A DNA stretch of 32,586 nucleotides from DATIHQ01 sp035480535 (GCA_035480535.1 DATIHQ010000044.1:1-32586); one strand, 5' to 3'. Shown: positions 15,559 to 23,703, counted from the stretch's first letter. Translations and numbers: made by a program. The notes: a model not told the origin generated them from the letters alone.

Positions 15559-15975
15559 CTATTTGGGAAGAATTTTTTCAACTTGGGAAAGGATCGATTT
15601 TCCTTCAGAGTGAGTCACCTTGTCAAGTGCTTCAGAAAAAGGAACCCAAATCCCATCTTGGATTTCCTCTTTTTGCAGCCGCACCTCTCCCCCCACTTCC
15701 GCAATGAAATAAAGGACCCGTTTAAAGACGCGGCGCCCCTCTTTCATAAACGTATATTGCTCGAGCAGAGGTTCACTTCGAAGATAGCGGATGAAATCGA
15801 GGTTTGTCTCTTCTTTGAGTTCTCGAAAGGCCGCTTCTTCTGGAGTTTCATTGGGCTCAGCGTGTCCTTTGGGAAAGCCCCAATAACGGCCCCGCGAATG
15901 TTGAATGAGAAAGACTTTCCATTGGCCATCAGCTCTGGAAAGGGGGACGACGCCGAATGATTCTTCTTTTTCCAC
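15559..15975 (-). CDS. Nudix hydrolase, diadenosine polyphosphate-type
   Basis: This 138-residue protein hydrolyses nucleoside diphosphate-X substrates. The Nudix box is complete except that the Gly near its end is Asn: G37-X5-E43-X7-R51-E52-L-K-E55-E56-T-N-L. The preceding W-G-F-P-K-G-H and the early G-V-V-P-L are typical of bis(5'-nucleosyl)-tetraphosphatase (Ap4A) hydrolases. The start codon appears to be GTG at 15975, just 3 bases after the fabF stop; no ATG is available before the conserved region. A nudix gene directly after fabF matches the order I recall in C. trachomatis (CT770-CT771). Confidence 0.88.
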   Translation of the reverse strand: MEKEESFGVVPLSRADGQWKVFLIQHSRGRYWGFPKGHAEPNETPEEAAFRELKEETNLDFIRYLRSEPLLEQYTFMKEGRRVFKRVLYFIAEVGGEVRLQKEEIQDGIWVPFSEALDKVTHSEGKSILSQVEKILPK

Positions 15976-15978
15976 GTG

Positions 15979-17220
15979 TTAGTACCGACCGAAGACTAAT
16001 GTCGAATTATGGCCGCCAAAACCAAATGAATTGGAAAGGGCCACTTGAATGTGATGCGGTTTAGCCACATTCGGGACAATGTCTATATCCCCTAAGCCTG
16101 GCTCTGGATTGTCGATATTGATCGTGGGGTGTACCATGCCGGTTCGGATCGCTTGGATCGTTGCAACAGCCTCTAAACCACCTGCAGCGCCCAAGCAGTG
16201 GCCGATCATCGACTTCGTGCTATTGATCTTTAGTTTTGAGGTATGGGCTCCAAAAACCTTATGGATGGCTACAATTTCACAAAGGTCTCCTGACTGAGTA
16301 GAGGTGCCATGCGCATTGATATAATTCACCGATTCTTTAGAGACTCCTGCAGAAGCCAGCGCATCTTCTATGCAAAGCGCCACCATTTCGCCATCCGCGC
16401 GCGGATCTGTCATATGATAGGCGTCGCAATTCACAGAACCGCCCAGATATTCAGCATAAATTGTCGCTCCCCTCGCCAGCGCGTGTTCCAGCGTCTCAAG
16501 CACCAAAACCCCAGCTCCTTCTCCCATGACAAATCCATCTCGTCCCTGATCCCAAGGGCGCGATGCTTTTGTCGGGTCTTCATTGCGCGAAGAAAGCGCT
16601 TTAATCGCGACGAACCCAGACAATCCCACCGGCGTAATGGAAGCTTCTGCGCCTCCGCAAAGCATCAGATCCGCCTTTCCTTCCTCAATATGTCGAGCCG
16701 CAGCGTGAATGCAGAAATTGGAAGTGGCGCAAGCAGTAGAGATCGAATAATTAGGACCCTTAAAGCCCAAATCAATTGCCAAAAGTGCCCCGCCCATATT
16801 GGTAATAATATACGGAATGAAAAATGGGGTCAGCCTTCGATAGGTTTTGGTCAAAATGGTTTCGACGCCATCGTAGAAATTGGTCATTCCGCCCATGCCG
16901 GAGCCGATGATCACCCCGCAGCGATTTCTATTCAATTTTTCCAGATCGACGCCACTATTCTCCAACGCCTTTTTCCCTGCGACTACGGTATAGCGGATGA
17001 AGGGATCGACGCGGCGCGCCTGTTTTTTTTCCATATAGTCGCCTGGGTCGAAATTGCGGATGCACCCGGCGAAGCGGGTGGGGTAGTCGGAGCAAGGAAA
17101 ATTTTCAATAGGTCCCACCCCGCTTTTCCCGGCGAGGAGCTGTTCATAGAAGTGGTCTACATCGTTCCCAAAGCAGGAAACAACGCCCATCCCTGTTACA
17201 ACAATCCGTTTTTTAGCCAT
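15979..17220 (-). CDS. fabF: 3-oxoacyl-[acyl-carrier-protein] synthase II
   Basis: This condensing enzyme of type II fatty-acid synthesis extends acyl-ACP with malonyl-ACP. The 413-residue protein has the thiolase-fold triad: the active-site Cys in S-T-A-C-A-T-S (C164), His in N-A-H-G-T-S-T, and Lys/His in K-S-M-I-G-H-C-L-G-A-A-G-G. The C-terminal S-N-S-F-G-F-G-G-H-N loop is also present. The ATG at 17220 is chosen because GGTGAG precedes it by 4 bases; the longer TTG start at 17232 would swallow that site. It opens an operon with the nudix, glycosyltransferase-like and bioY genes. Confidence 0.97.
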   Translation of the reverse strand: MAKKRIVVTGMGVVSCFGNDVDHFYEQLLAGKSGVGPIENFPCSDYPTRFAGCIRNFDPGDYMEKKQARRVDPFIRYTVVAGKKALENSGVDLEKLNRNRCGVIIGSGMGGMTNFYDGVETILTKTYRRLTPFFIPYIITNMGGALLAIDLGFKGPNYSISTACATSNFCIHAAARHIEEGKADLMLCGGAEASITPVGLSGFVAIKALSSRNEDPTKASRPWDQGRDGFVMGEGAGVLVLETLEHALARGATIYAEYLGGSVNCDAYHMTDPRADGEMVALCIEDALASAGVSKESVNYINAHGTSTQSGDLCEIVAIHKVFGAHTSKLKINSTKSMIGHCLGAAGGLEAVATIQAIRTGMVHPTINIDNPEPGLGDIDIVPNVAKPHHIQVALSNSFGFGGHNSTLVFGRY

Positions 17221-17259
17221 AGTTCTCACCAAAAACTAATTTTTCTTCCTGGTGGGGAT

Positions 17260-17288
17260 ATCATATCAAAATTAGATCGGCAGGGCAA
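17260..17288 (-). promoter_or_regulatory. Promoter of the fabF operon
   Basis: On the - strand a -35 box TTGCCC (17288-17283, four of six) and a -10 box TATGAT (17265-17260, five of six) are separated by exactly 17 bases. The predicted start of transcription lies about 33 bases before the fabF ATG, leaving room for the GGTGAG ribosome site. Confidence 0.5.
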
Positions 17289-17336
17289 TGTTGAATTTTT
17301 CCCTATACAGGATTAAAATTTTAACTCCACAAGCCA

Positions 17337-17449
17337 GTCGGGCGGCTCCGCCCCCCGCTGCCCTAAAATCTGAAATCTGAATTATGAAATCTGAAAACGT
17401 CGGGGCTCCGCCCCCGCACCCCCAGTCGGGTGAGGCCCCCGCTGCCCCC
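17337..17449 (+). repeat. Left arm of a 113-bp inverted repeat element
   Basis: This 113-base unit matches the reverse complement of 17602-17714 at 109 of 113 positions by direct block-by-block comparison. The unit is modular. Three GC-rich blocks each begin GTCGGG (17337, 17399, 17426). Between the first and second lies an AT-rich linker made of heptamers: AAATCTG, AAATCTG, AATTATG, AAATCTG (17366-17393). Small hairpins such as GGGGC-TCC-GCCCC lie inside. No coding potential is seen. Confidence 0.9.
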
Positions 17450-17601
17450 CTAACCCTCACCACTTCTTTGAATAACTATCACTCCTCAGACTAGAGAACA
17501 AATAACATCACATTATTCTCCCACGTAAAACGACTAAAGATCCACCCTCTAAGAGTTTAAAGTCAACGGAGAATTGAAAAGAAGACTATTAGGAGCGAAG
17601 T

Positions 17602-17714
17602 GGGGGCAGCGGGGGCCTCACCCGACTGGGGGTGCGGGGGCGAAGCCCCGACGTTTTCAGATTTCATAATTCAGATTTCAGATTTTGGGGCTGCGGGGGG
17701 CGAAGCCGCCCGAC
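17602..17714 (-). repeat. Right arm of the 113-bp inverted repeat element
   Basis: This is the reverse-complement copy of 17337-17449. The four differences fall in the loop base of two mini-hairpins (TCC versus TTC) and in two bases at the edge of the first GC block. It ends 3 bases before the rsfS stop codon and so forms the 3' flank of that gene; its GC-rich stems may help to end the rsfS transcript, although no T-run follows. Confidence 0.9.
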
Positions 17715-17717
17715 GCC

Positions 17718-18095
17718 TTAACGGTTCATTGCGGATTTTGTGATGTCGATTTGGAGATCTATGATCTTGCTCTCTCCCCAGAGGCGCTCGAGGGCGTAGC
17801 GCTCGCGGAGGCCAGGCATAAAAAGATGCACCATAATATCGACGTAGTCGAGAACGGCCCAATCGCCCGTGCGGACGCCTTCGGCATGGACGAGAGGTTC
17901 TTTTCTCTCTTCCATTTCGTCAATGATGGCCTTGGCAATCGAGGTGACGTGGCGATCCACGTTGCCTTCAGCAATGAGGATGTAGTCGGTGATGCTTGAA
18001 AGCCCTTTGACATCCAGGGCTAAGATATTGAACCCCTTCTTATCGTAAATGACTTGGGCGATGGCATTGAGGGTCTCAAGAGAGGTTTCTTTCAT
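17718..18095 (-). CDS. rsfS: Ribosomal silencing factor RsfS (Iojap family)
   Basis: This 125-residue cytoplasmic protein binds ribosomal protein L14 and blocks joining of the ribosomal subunits under nutrient limitation. Family features are K-G-L-S-S-I-T-D-Y-I-L-I-A-E-G-N (about 30-45), the charged helix R-H-V-T-S-I-A-K-A-I-I-D-E-M, and the G-D-W-A-V-L-D-Y-V-D-I-M-V-H-L-F segment with a final E-R-L-W-G. The ATG at 18095 gives the usual length; a longer frame runs into nadD and is not conserved in character. It follows nadD by 5 bases, a common bacterial pairing. Confidence 0.95.
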   Translation of the reverse strand: MKETSLETLNAIAQVIYDKKGFNILALDVKGLSSITDYILIAEGNVDRHVTSIAKAIIDEMEERKEPLVHAEGVRTGDWAVLDYVDIMVHLFMPGLRERYALERLWGESKIIDLQIDITKSAMNR

Positions 18096-18100
18096 AAGTC

Positions 18101-18673
18101 TCAGTATAAGCCGTGGCGGTGGATGTAGTCCAGCGCTTTTGCAGGGATTAGATGGCCGCAATAGAGCTTTTTTTTGAGCCGCTCCCGAATCTCTGTACTG
18201 GAGATGTCCATGATGTGGGTGGGAGTCCATCCTTTGGAGAGGGCAGGATAGGGAAAGGGGGGCTTGGTTTCCCGCCGCGCTCCTATGAGCGGAGGGGCGA
18301 GTTGGAGGATGGCTTCGGGGTCTTTCCAGCGATCAAAATGGATGGCGGCATCTTCTGAGAGAAGAAGATGTAAAGTGGTTTTTTCAGATTGAAGGGAGCG
18401 GAGCGTGTCAATGGTATAAGAAGGTCCTTTGCGGTCCAGTTCGAGGGGGGAAATCTGAAAGTGAGGGATTTGTTCAATGGCGAGCTGGAGCATGGCAAGG
18501 CGACGCTCGGGGGCGGCAGCAGGCGGCGCGTTGGTTTTAAAGGGAGAGCAATAGGCGGGGCAGAAGAGAACTGTGTCGAGTTTGTGGATTTCAAAGAGCT
18601 GGATGGCGAGGTTGAGGTGACCGAAATGAATCGGATCGAATGAGCCCCCAAAGAAACCGATTCGTTTTTTCAT
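18101..18673 (-). CDS. nadD: Nicotinate-nucleotide adenylyltransferase
   Basis: It adenylates nicotinate mononucleotide to deamido-NAD in NAD synthesis. The protein has 190 residues with the nucleotidyltransferase signature G-G-S-F-D-P-I-H-F-G-H (9-19) and the C-terminal I-S-S-T-E-I-R motif near 159-165. The start at 18673 overlaps the stop codon of the glutamine synthetase gene by 4 bases (ATGA). A longer open frame upstream lies inside that gene and is a shadow. Presence of NadD suggests that NAD can be finished from a nicotinate precursor, more than Chlamydiaceae are usually credited with. Confidence 0.94.
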   Translation of the reverse strand: MKKRIGFFGGSFDPIHFGHLNLAIQLFEIHKLDTVLFCPAYCSPFKTNAPPAAAPERRLAMLQLAIEQIPHFQISPLELDRKGPSYTIDTLRSLQSEKTTLHLLLSEDAAIHFDRWKDPEAILQLAPPLIGARRETKPPFPYPALSKGWTPTHIMDISSTEIRERLKKKLYCGHLIPAKALDYIHRHGLY

Positions 18674-20832
18674 ATGCAGAACAGCAGTTCGCGGTATTTC
18701 GGCAGGGGCCAGAGGGCGTTGTCGACGAGTGTCTCTAGGAAATCGACCGATTTGCGCGCTTGCTCCATTCGAGGAACGATGAGCTCGCAGAAGACCTTGG
18801 CTTTTGCTTCCCACCCTAGTTCGGGGAGTTGCTTTTGGATTTTTTCCAATTCATCGATCTCGAGAGAGGCCTGATCGATGGCGGCCGTGAGCGCTTTGAG
18901 TGATTCCAATTGAGGCGATTTTATACCCAATTCTTTTAGGGCGCTCAGAGATTTCGCTCGATGCTTTTGATCTTGAATGGCAGCGGGGAGGATTTGCGTC
19001 CGAAAGAGCTCGATCATCAGGTTGGTTTCAATGTTCAGCGTCTTTGCATATTGCTCAACGGCAATTTCATAGCGGCTATGCAGTTCCTCTTCTGTTAAAA
19101 TCCCCTCAAAGACTCGAATGTTTTTTTTGTCGAGAAACTGCGAAAAGGCATGAAAACTCTTCCGAATATTGGGAAGTCCTCTGGCTTCAGCCTCTTGAAC
19201 CCACTCTTCTGAATAGCCATTCCCACTAAATATCACAGGCTCAGCGTTTTTTAAATGTTTGCGCAGTACAGGAAGAGCGGCTGCATAGAGCTTTTCGCCC
19301 GTTAAATTTCGATCTTGGATCACATTGTCCATCTCATCGAGGATGAGCTGCAAGCTGTCAGCCACAATGGCATTGATTGTCGAAATGGGGAAAGCGCAGT
19401 GTTGCGAGGCGCCGACTGCTCGAAACTCAAACTTATTGCCTGTGAAGGCAAAGGGAGAGGTGCGATTGCGGTCAGAAGAGTCGGCCTCGTGATGAGGAAT
19501 ATGCGCTAATTTAAGATCGATGAACCGCAAAGGATGGGGACTCTCTTCTTTTTCATGGATCACTTGATCGACAATCTGCTCTAAAGCATCGCCCAAGAAA
19601 ACAGAGAGAATGGTAGGAGGCGCCTCATTGCCGCCCAGGCGATGATCGTTGCCAGCAGAGGCAATGCTCGATCTGAGGAGCGCCGCATGTTCATGCACAG
19701 CGCGCAAAATCGCCGTGAGGAGCGTCAGAAACATCAGGCTATTTTTCTTGGGATCGAGGAGATTTAATCCCGTATCGGTGCCGAGAGACCAATTATTGTG
19801 TTTGCCCGAGCCATTGATCAACGCAAAGGGCTTTTCATGAAGAAGACAGGCGAGATCATGCTTGATCGCGATCTGCCGCATGAGTTCCATGAGCAAAAGA
19901 TTGTGATCCACCGCCACAGAGGCTTTTTCAAAGAGGGGCGCGATTTCATGTTGCGCCGGCGCCACTTCATTGTGGCGCGTTTTCACAGGAATCCCCAAAC
20001 GGATGGCGGCATCTTCAAATTCTCTCATGTAGGCCATGATCCGGTCTTTCACTGAGCCAAAATAGTGATCTTCTAGCTCCTGTCCTTTTGAGGGCTTGGC
20101 TCCAAAGACAGTCCGGCCGGCAAGTAAAAGATCAGGCCGCAGCAAAAAGAGGGAGCGATCGATGGCGAAATATTCTTGTTCCGCGCCAAGCGTTGAGAAG
20201 ACCCTTCCCGCTGGAATGCCGCAGCGTTGGAGAAGGCGAAGGACAACCGCATTGAGTTTTTCTTCTGAGCGATGGAGAGGAATTTTATGGTCGAGCGACT
20301 CCCCTTTCCAGGAGAAAAATAGAGAGGGAATGCAAAGGGTCATCCCATCTCCTCCCTCCCAAAGAAACGGAGGGGAAATAGGGTCCCAGGCGGTGTAGCC
20401 GCGCGCTTGATGGGTCGAGCGCAGGCCGCCGGAGGGCAAAGAAGAGGCATCGGGCTCCCCTCTCAATAGATCTTTTCCCCGAAATCGCTCAATCACATTT
20501 CCATGCTCTGACCAAGTGAGGAATGAATCGTGCTTTTCTGCGGAGCCGCCGGTTAGAGGCTGAAACCAATGGGTATAATGGGTCGCGCCATGTTTCAGAG
20601 CCCAATCTTTTAACACTTCGGCAATCGCATCTGCATGAGCGGGGTCGATTTTCTCTCTCCCTTCCGCAGCGGCGTCCCAATTTTGAAAGACTTTTTTGGG
20701 TAAATTGGTTTCCATCAGGCGGCGATGGAAAACTCGAGCTCCAAACTGAACAGAGTGTTTAATCTGTTCTGATTCATCGATTTTCCGAGACCGTTTTCCG
20801 ATGGTTCGAATCGCTTCCAGTCGAGTGCTCAT
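18670..20832 (-). CDS. glnN: Glutamine synthetase type III
   Basis: It makes glutamine from glutamate, ammonia and ATP. At 720 residues it has GSIII length, far longer than GSI (about 470). An N-terminal GSIII-specific region includes W-F-Q-P-L-T-G-G-S-A-E-K-H-D-S-F (about 90-105). Catalytic-core motifs include R-H-N-E-V-A-P-A-Q-H-E (metal and ammonia site, near 284), N-G-S-G-K-H-N-N-W-S (near 340) and G-N-D-H-R-L-G-G-N-E-A-P-P (near 395). GGAGAAGGG precedes the ATG. The gene is followed directly by nadD (4-base overlap). Chlamydiaceae lack glutamine synthetase, as far as I recall, so this marks a metabolically richer relative or a gene gained by transfer. Confidence 0.95.
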   Translation of the reverse strand: MSTRLEAIRTIGKRSRKIDESEQIKHSVQFGARVFHRRLMETNLPKKVFQNWDAAAEGREKIDPAHADAIAEVLKDWALKHGATHYTHWFQPLTGGSAEKHDSFLTWSEHGNVIERFRGKDLLRGEPDASSLPSGGLRSTHQARGYTAWDPISPPFLWEGGDGMTLCIPSLFFSWKGESLDHKIPLHRSEEKLNAVVLRLLQRCGIPAGRVFSTLGAEQEYFAIDRSLFLLRPDLLLAGRTVFGAKPSKGQELEDHYFGSVKDRIMAYMREFEDAAIRLGIPVKTRHNEVAPAQHEIAPLFEKASVAVDHNLLLMELMRQIAIKHDLACLLHEKPFALINGSGKHNNWSLGTDTGLNLLDPKKNSLMFLTLLTAILRAVHEHAALLRSSIASAGNDHRLGGNEAPPTILSVFLGDALEQIVDQVIHEKEESPHPLRFIDLKLAHIPHHEADSSDRNRTSPFAFTGNKFEFRAVGASQHCAFPISTINAIVADSLQLILDEMDNVIQDRNLTGEKLYAAALPVLRKHLKNAEPVIFSGNGYSEEWVQEAEARGLPNIRKSFHAFSQFLDKKNIRVFEGILTEEELHSRYEIAVEQYAKTLNIETNLMIELFRTQILPAAIQDQKHRAKSLSALKELGIKSPQLESLKALTAAIDQASLEIDELEKIQKQLPELGWEAKAKVFCELIVPRMEQARKSVDFLETLVDNALWPLPKYRELLFCI

Positions 20833-20886
20833 AGCCCTTCTCCACGTAAGAAAGAAAATTTCTCACATCGGCTGCACTCTTGTCAA

Positions 20887-22491
20887 CTAGTCTTGGAGTT
20901 CTGCGATCTTCTGTTCGATTTCTTCGATGCCGGCGTTGGCTTTTTCAAGGCGCTCTTTTTCTTGCTCCACAAGCTCTTGCAGATGCATCGCTTTCTCAAA
21001 GTCGAGAGTGGAGCCTCCGAGCATTTTTCGATGCGCTTCCAACTGCTCTTTAATTTCTTGGCGCCGTTGTTTTTTCTGGTGCAGCACGAGTCTTAAATTC
21101 TCGAGAATTTTCTTCTCATCATCGCTTAAATTCAGGAGAGAATGTTCCTTTTTATCGGCGATCAGATCTCGAATGGCGCGCAGAGAGCGCTCCATCTGCT
21201 GTTTTTCCATTTTGGAAACTTCCAACTCGCCAATCTGATCTTGAACCTCTTGGTAGGCGGCTATGAGAGCCTCCAATTCCATCTTCTCCCCTTCTTTGGG
21301 CAAATTCGAGATCCTTTCTTTCACTGAAAGAATCTTCTCCCTCTTCAAGCGGAGCTTTTCTTTTTCTGCTTGCTCTAATTCGCGTGCTTTTTGCTCCCGG
21401 GCTTCGACATGAGGCGCGCGGAGCTTCGCGAGTTCGTCGCGCAATCCCCACACATCGTCTCGATGGAGAGTGACGTTGCGCATTTCTCTTTGAATGGCAT
21501 CGATTTCCTGATCGAGAGTGCGCAGATCCATCCCTTCACAGCGAGTTTTTAGCTCATCGATTTTCGCCTGGATCCCCTGCCGCTGTTCGGAAGAGGCTTG
21601 TTTCAGTTGGAGCACTTCTTTTTTATGCTCTTTCTCCAGGACTTTCACTTTATCCCAGCATTCGCTCAGTCTCAGCCGCGTGCGGCTGAAAACGGCGCTG
21701 CTCAAAGTCAACAACTTGGCCATCCCCTGCAGAGCTTTAATCTCTTCGCGCAAGGCATAATAGGGAGCCCCGATGATTTGATCCCCTTTAAAATGATTGG
21801 CAATGAATAGTTCGACATCTTTTTCGAATTCGGCACTGACCGCTTCGATCAATTCCTTTCTTTTTGGGAAAATATGATCGCCTAGATCGGACAATCGCTT
21901 AAAGAATTTCGATTTAAAGCGAATGCGCATGTCGGTTTTGATGATTTCTTTGCGCAATCCGTTCAGTCGGCTAGCTAAAGTATTCAGCAAATTCAACTCT
22001 CGCTGAATTTGATTATAGACACCTGTCTTTTGCCTCACTGTATTCGCAGCTGCGGGAAACTCGATTTCCCCTGCCTGGTCCAGCAACGCTCCAAAGTTCG
22101 CAATCTCATTTTCAAGCGCTCGAATCGCTAGATCGATCTGCTCCATTGCAAAAGCGCTTTGCTCTTCTAAAATCTCTTTCAGTCTTCTCGCTTCTACAGT
22201 CAGCTCGACATATTCGCTCCAAAGTTTAGATCGAATCGCCGGATTTAAATTCTCCTTAAAAAAGGGAAGAACAATTTTTCTTGCTTCCCAAAATTCTCTA
22301 AACCGGGGGCTTCCCTCTTGCGAGATGGAGCTACGCATAAAGGACAAGCCGTGGGCGATTTTCTCTTCGGGGGTGGGAAGAGAGCCCAGTTTATCTGCGA
22401 ATTCTTTAAAAAGAGGACTCATTTTATCTCTCATTTCCGCTTGCGCTTCAGTGGGTTCAAGTTCGGAAGGGAGATCAGAAGAAGGTGTCAT
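20887..22491 (-). CDS. Long coiled-coil protein of unknown function
   Basis: The protein has 534 residues, almost wholly helical and rich in Glu, Lys, Leu and Gln, with repeated heptad-like stretches (for example E-L-E-Q-A-E-K-E-K-L-R-L-K-R-E-K and L-E-K-A-N-A-G-I-E-E-I-E-Q-K-I). There is no signal peptide or membrane segment once the ATG at 22491 is used. The longer TTG start at 22533 would add a hydrophobic leader (M-L-P-Y-I-L-L-F-L) but lacks a ribosome site. As I recall, C. trachomatis CT768, near miaA and rsfS, is a similar-size coiled-coil protein, so this is probably its counterpart by position. A structural or scaffold role is inferred only. Confidence 0.75.
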   Translation of the reverse strand: MTPSSDLPSELEPTEAQAEMRDKMSPLFKEFADKLGSLPTPEEKIAHGLSFMRSSISQEGSPRFREFWEARKIVLPFFKENLNPAIRSKLWSEYVELTVEARRLKEILEEQSAFAMEQIDLAIRALENEIANFGALLDQAGEIEFPAAANTVRQKTGVYNQIQRELNLLNTLASRLNGLRKEIIKTDMRIRFKSKFFKRLSDLGDHIFPKRKELIEAVSAEFEKDVELFIANHFKGDQIIGAPYYALREEIKALQGMAKLLTLSSAVFSRTRLRLSECWDKVKVLEKEHKKEVLQLKQASSEQRQGIQAKIDELKTRCEGMDLRTLDQEIDAIQREMRNVTLHRDDVWGLRDELAKLRAPHVEAREQKARELEQAEKEKLRLKREKILSVKERISNLPKEGEKMELEALIAAYQEVQDQIGELEVSKMEKQQMERSLRAIRDLIADKKEHSLLNLSDDEKKILENLRLVLHQKKQRRQEIKEQLEAHRKMLGGSTLDFEKAMHLQELVEQEKERLEKANAGIEEIEQKIAELQD

Positions 22492-22603
22492 ATTGATTGC
22501 CTTAGCCAAAAAAAGAAGAATGTATGGAAGCAATTTAAACTAAATGAGTTTTTCTTAAAAGGTTTTTCCGTTTAAAAAAAAATCTGAATAGGAAAGAAAG
22601 GGC

Positions 22604-22693
22604 CGGTAACGGGAACGGTAACGGTAACGGGAACGAGGGCCTACTGGCTGCGATCCTCTCTGGTAGTCGTGAACGTTACCGTTCCCGTTACCG
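22604..22693 (-). terminator. Inverted hexamer-repeat hairpin downstream of miaA
   Basis: Five tandem hexamers GGTAAC/GGGAAC at 22605-22634 face a reverse-complement array (GTTACC, GTTCCC, GTTACC, GTTACC) at 22675-22698. The inner arms, 22604-22623 and 22674-22693, pair perfectly over 20 bases around a 50-base loop. On the - strand, downstream of miaA, the stem is followed by GGCCCTTTCTTTCC, so it may end the miaA transcript. The hexamer periodicity also marks it as a repeat element; similar arrays elsewhere in the genome would be needed to decide. Confidence 0.5.
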
Positions 22694-22710
22694 TTACCGA
22701 TCTCCTAGTC

Positions 22711-23703
22711 TCACTGCTCAAAGTCTTGAAGAATCAATTCCTTAATCCTCTCCGGGGGGTGTTCATCGATATTGAGCCAGCGGAAAAGGGGCTCCTTGCG
22801 GAACCAGGTAAATTGTCTTTTGGCATAGTGACGAGAAGCTTTCTTGAATTCTGCAATGAAGTTCTGGAGGTCTTGGGGGGTTTGGGCCGTGGAAAGATAG
22901 TCGAGGGCTTGCCGGTAGCCAATCGCCTGGGCGGCGGAAGGATTTTGGCGCAGGCCATTTTTTTCCAACTCTTTGACCTCGGTGAGAAATCCCTTCCGGA
23001 TCATCTCGTCGCAACGCATTTCAATGCGCGAATAGAGACGCTCGCGGGGATAGTAGAGAAACCAACAGCGGAAATCATACCGCTGCTCTTGGAGCTTGTC
23101 GGGCTTGGGGAAATCGCTCACCCGCTTCTCCGAGAGCGCCATGATTTCTAGGGCGCGGATGATTTTATGGCGGTCCTGCTCGGAAATCGTGGCGGCATAG
23201 CTTGGATCGAGCATTTGGAGCCGCTCATAAAGGATTTCTGGGCCCAATTCCTTCATCTGCCGATCGAGCTGCTCTCTCACTTCAGGAACTGAGGGGGGAC
23301 CTGCGGGAGGGCCGTAGAGCAGGGCATGAATGTAGAAGCCCGAACCGCCGACAACAATCGGGACATTCTCTCGAAAGACGATATCGCGGAAGGAGGCTTG
23401 CGTGTGCTTGAAAAACTCTGCGACGTTGAATGGCTGGGTTAAATCGCAAATATCGATGAGGTGATGGGCGATGAGGGCTCGCTCTTCGGGAGTAGCCTTC
23501 GCTGTGCCAATATCCATGCCCCGATAGACCTGCATCGAATCGGCGGAGATAATTTCTCCCCCAATGGCCTGGGCTAAAGAAAGGGAAATCTGCGTTTTCC
23601 CAGCAGCCGTCGGCCCTGCAATGATGAGAATCCGCTTTTTCTTCCCCTGCGGGAAAATCTTTTCTTTTTGCGGGATTGGCGCCCGCGATAGCATTAGCTT
23701 CAC
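22711..23703 (-). CDS. miaA: tRNA dimethylallyltransferase
   Basis: It adds a dimethylallyl group to A37 of tRNAs that read UNN codons. The protein has 330 residues. The P-loop G-P-T-A-A-G-K-T is at 30-37, followed by I-I-S-A-D-S-M-Q-V-Y-R-G-M-D-I-G-T-A-K, and later H-H-L-I-D, G-G-S-G-F-Y and the C-terminal R-Q-F-T-W-F-R. The start is a GTG at 23703: AGGAGG lies 4 bases before it and would be 13 bases from the next ATG (23694). It follows the STAS gene by 33 bases, the order I recall in Chlamydia (CT765-CT766). Confidence 0.95.
   Translation of the reverse strand: MKLMLSRAPIPQKEKIFPQGKKKRILIIAGPTAAGKTQISLSLAQAIGGEIISADSMQVYRGMDIGTAKATPEERALIAHHLIDICDLTQPFNVAEFFKHTQASFRDIVFRENVPIVVGGSGFYIHALLYGPPAGPPSVPEVREQLDRQMKELGPEILYERLQMLDPSYAATISEQDRHKIIRALEIMALSEKRVSDFPKPDKLQEQRYDFRCWFLYYPRERLYSRIEMRCDEMIRKGFLTEVKELEKNGLRQNPSAAQAIGYRQALDYLSTAQTPQDLQNFIAEFKKASRHYAKRQFTWFRKEPLFRWLNIDEHPPERIKELILQDFEQ

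Larger units (their letters stand above)
17221..17717. other. 497-base gene-free region holding promoter and inverted repeat element
   Basis: No credible gene is seen here. From left to right it holds the fabF promoter (17260-17288), the left 113-base repeat (17337-17449), a 152-base AT-richer spacer without an open frame (17450-17601), and the right inverted repeat (17602-17714), which ends 3 bases before the rsfS stop codon. Short open frames through the repeats are Gly/Ala/Arg/Pro-rich artefacts of the GC-rich sequence. Confidence 0.85.

Noticed and set aside
16309..17316. 335-residue open frame antisense to fabF
   Set aside because: It lies wholly opposite the conserved fabF codons and its translation has no recognisable domain; long antisense frames are expected from this codon usage.
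17272..17463. 63-residue open frame through the left repeat arm
   Set aside because: Gly/Ala-rich translation of a GC-rich repeat, without a ribosome site; the same occurs in the right arm (17671-17862).
17337..17714. Insertion sequence
   Set aside because: The 152-base spacer has no transposase or remnant of one, so at most this is a non-autonomous element.
18674..18814. N-terminal extension of nadD
   Set aside because: It lies inside the glutamine synthetase gene in another frame; the conserved M-K-K-R-I-G-F-F-G-G start is at 18673.
22534..22576. TTTAAAC / GTTTAAA inverted repeat upstream of the coiled-coil gene
   Set aside because: Seven-base AT-rich arms 29 bases apart are expected by chance in such sequence.
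22604..22699. CRISPR array
   Set aside because: The units are 6 bases long, contiguous and inverted, with no unique spacers and no cas genes nearby.
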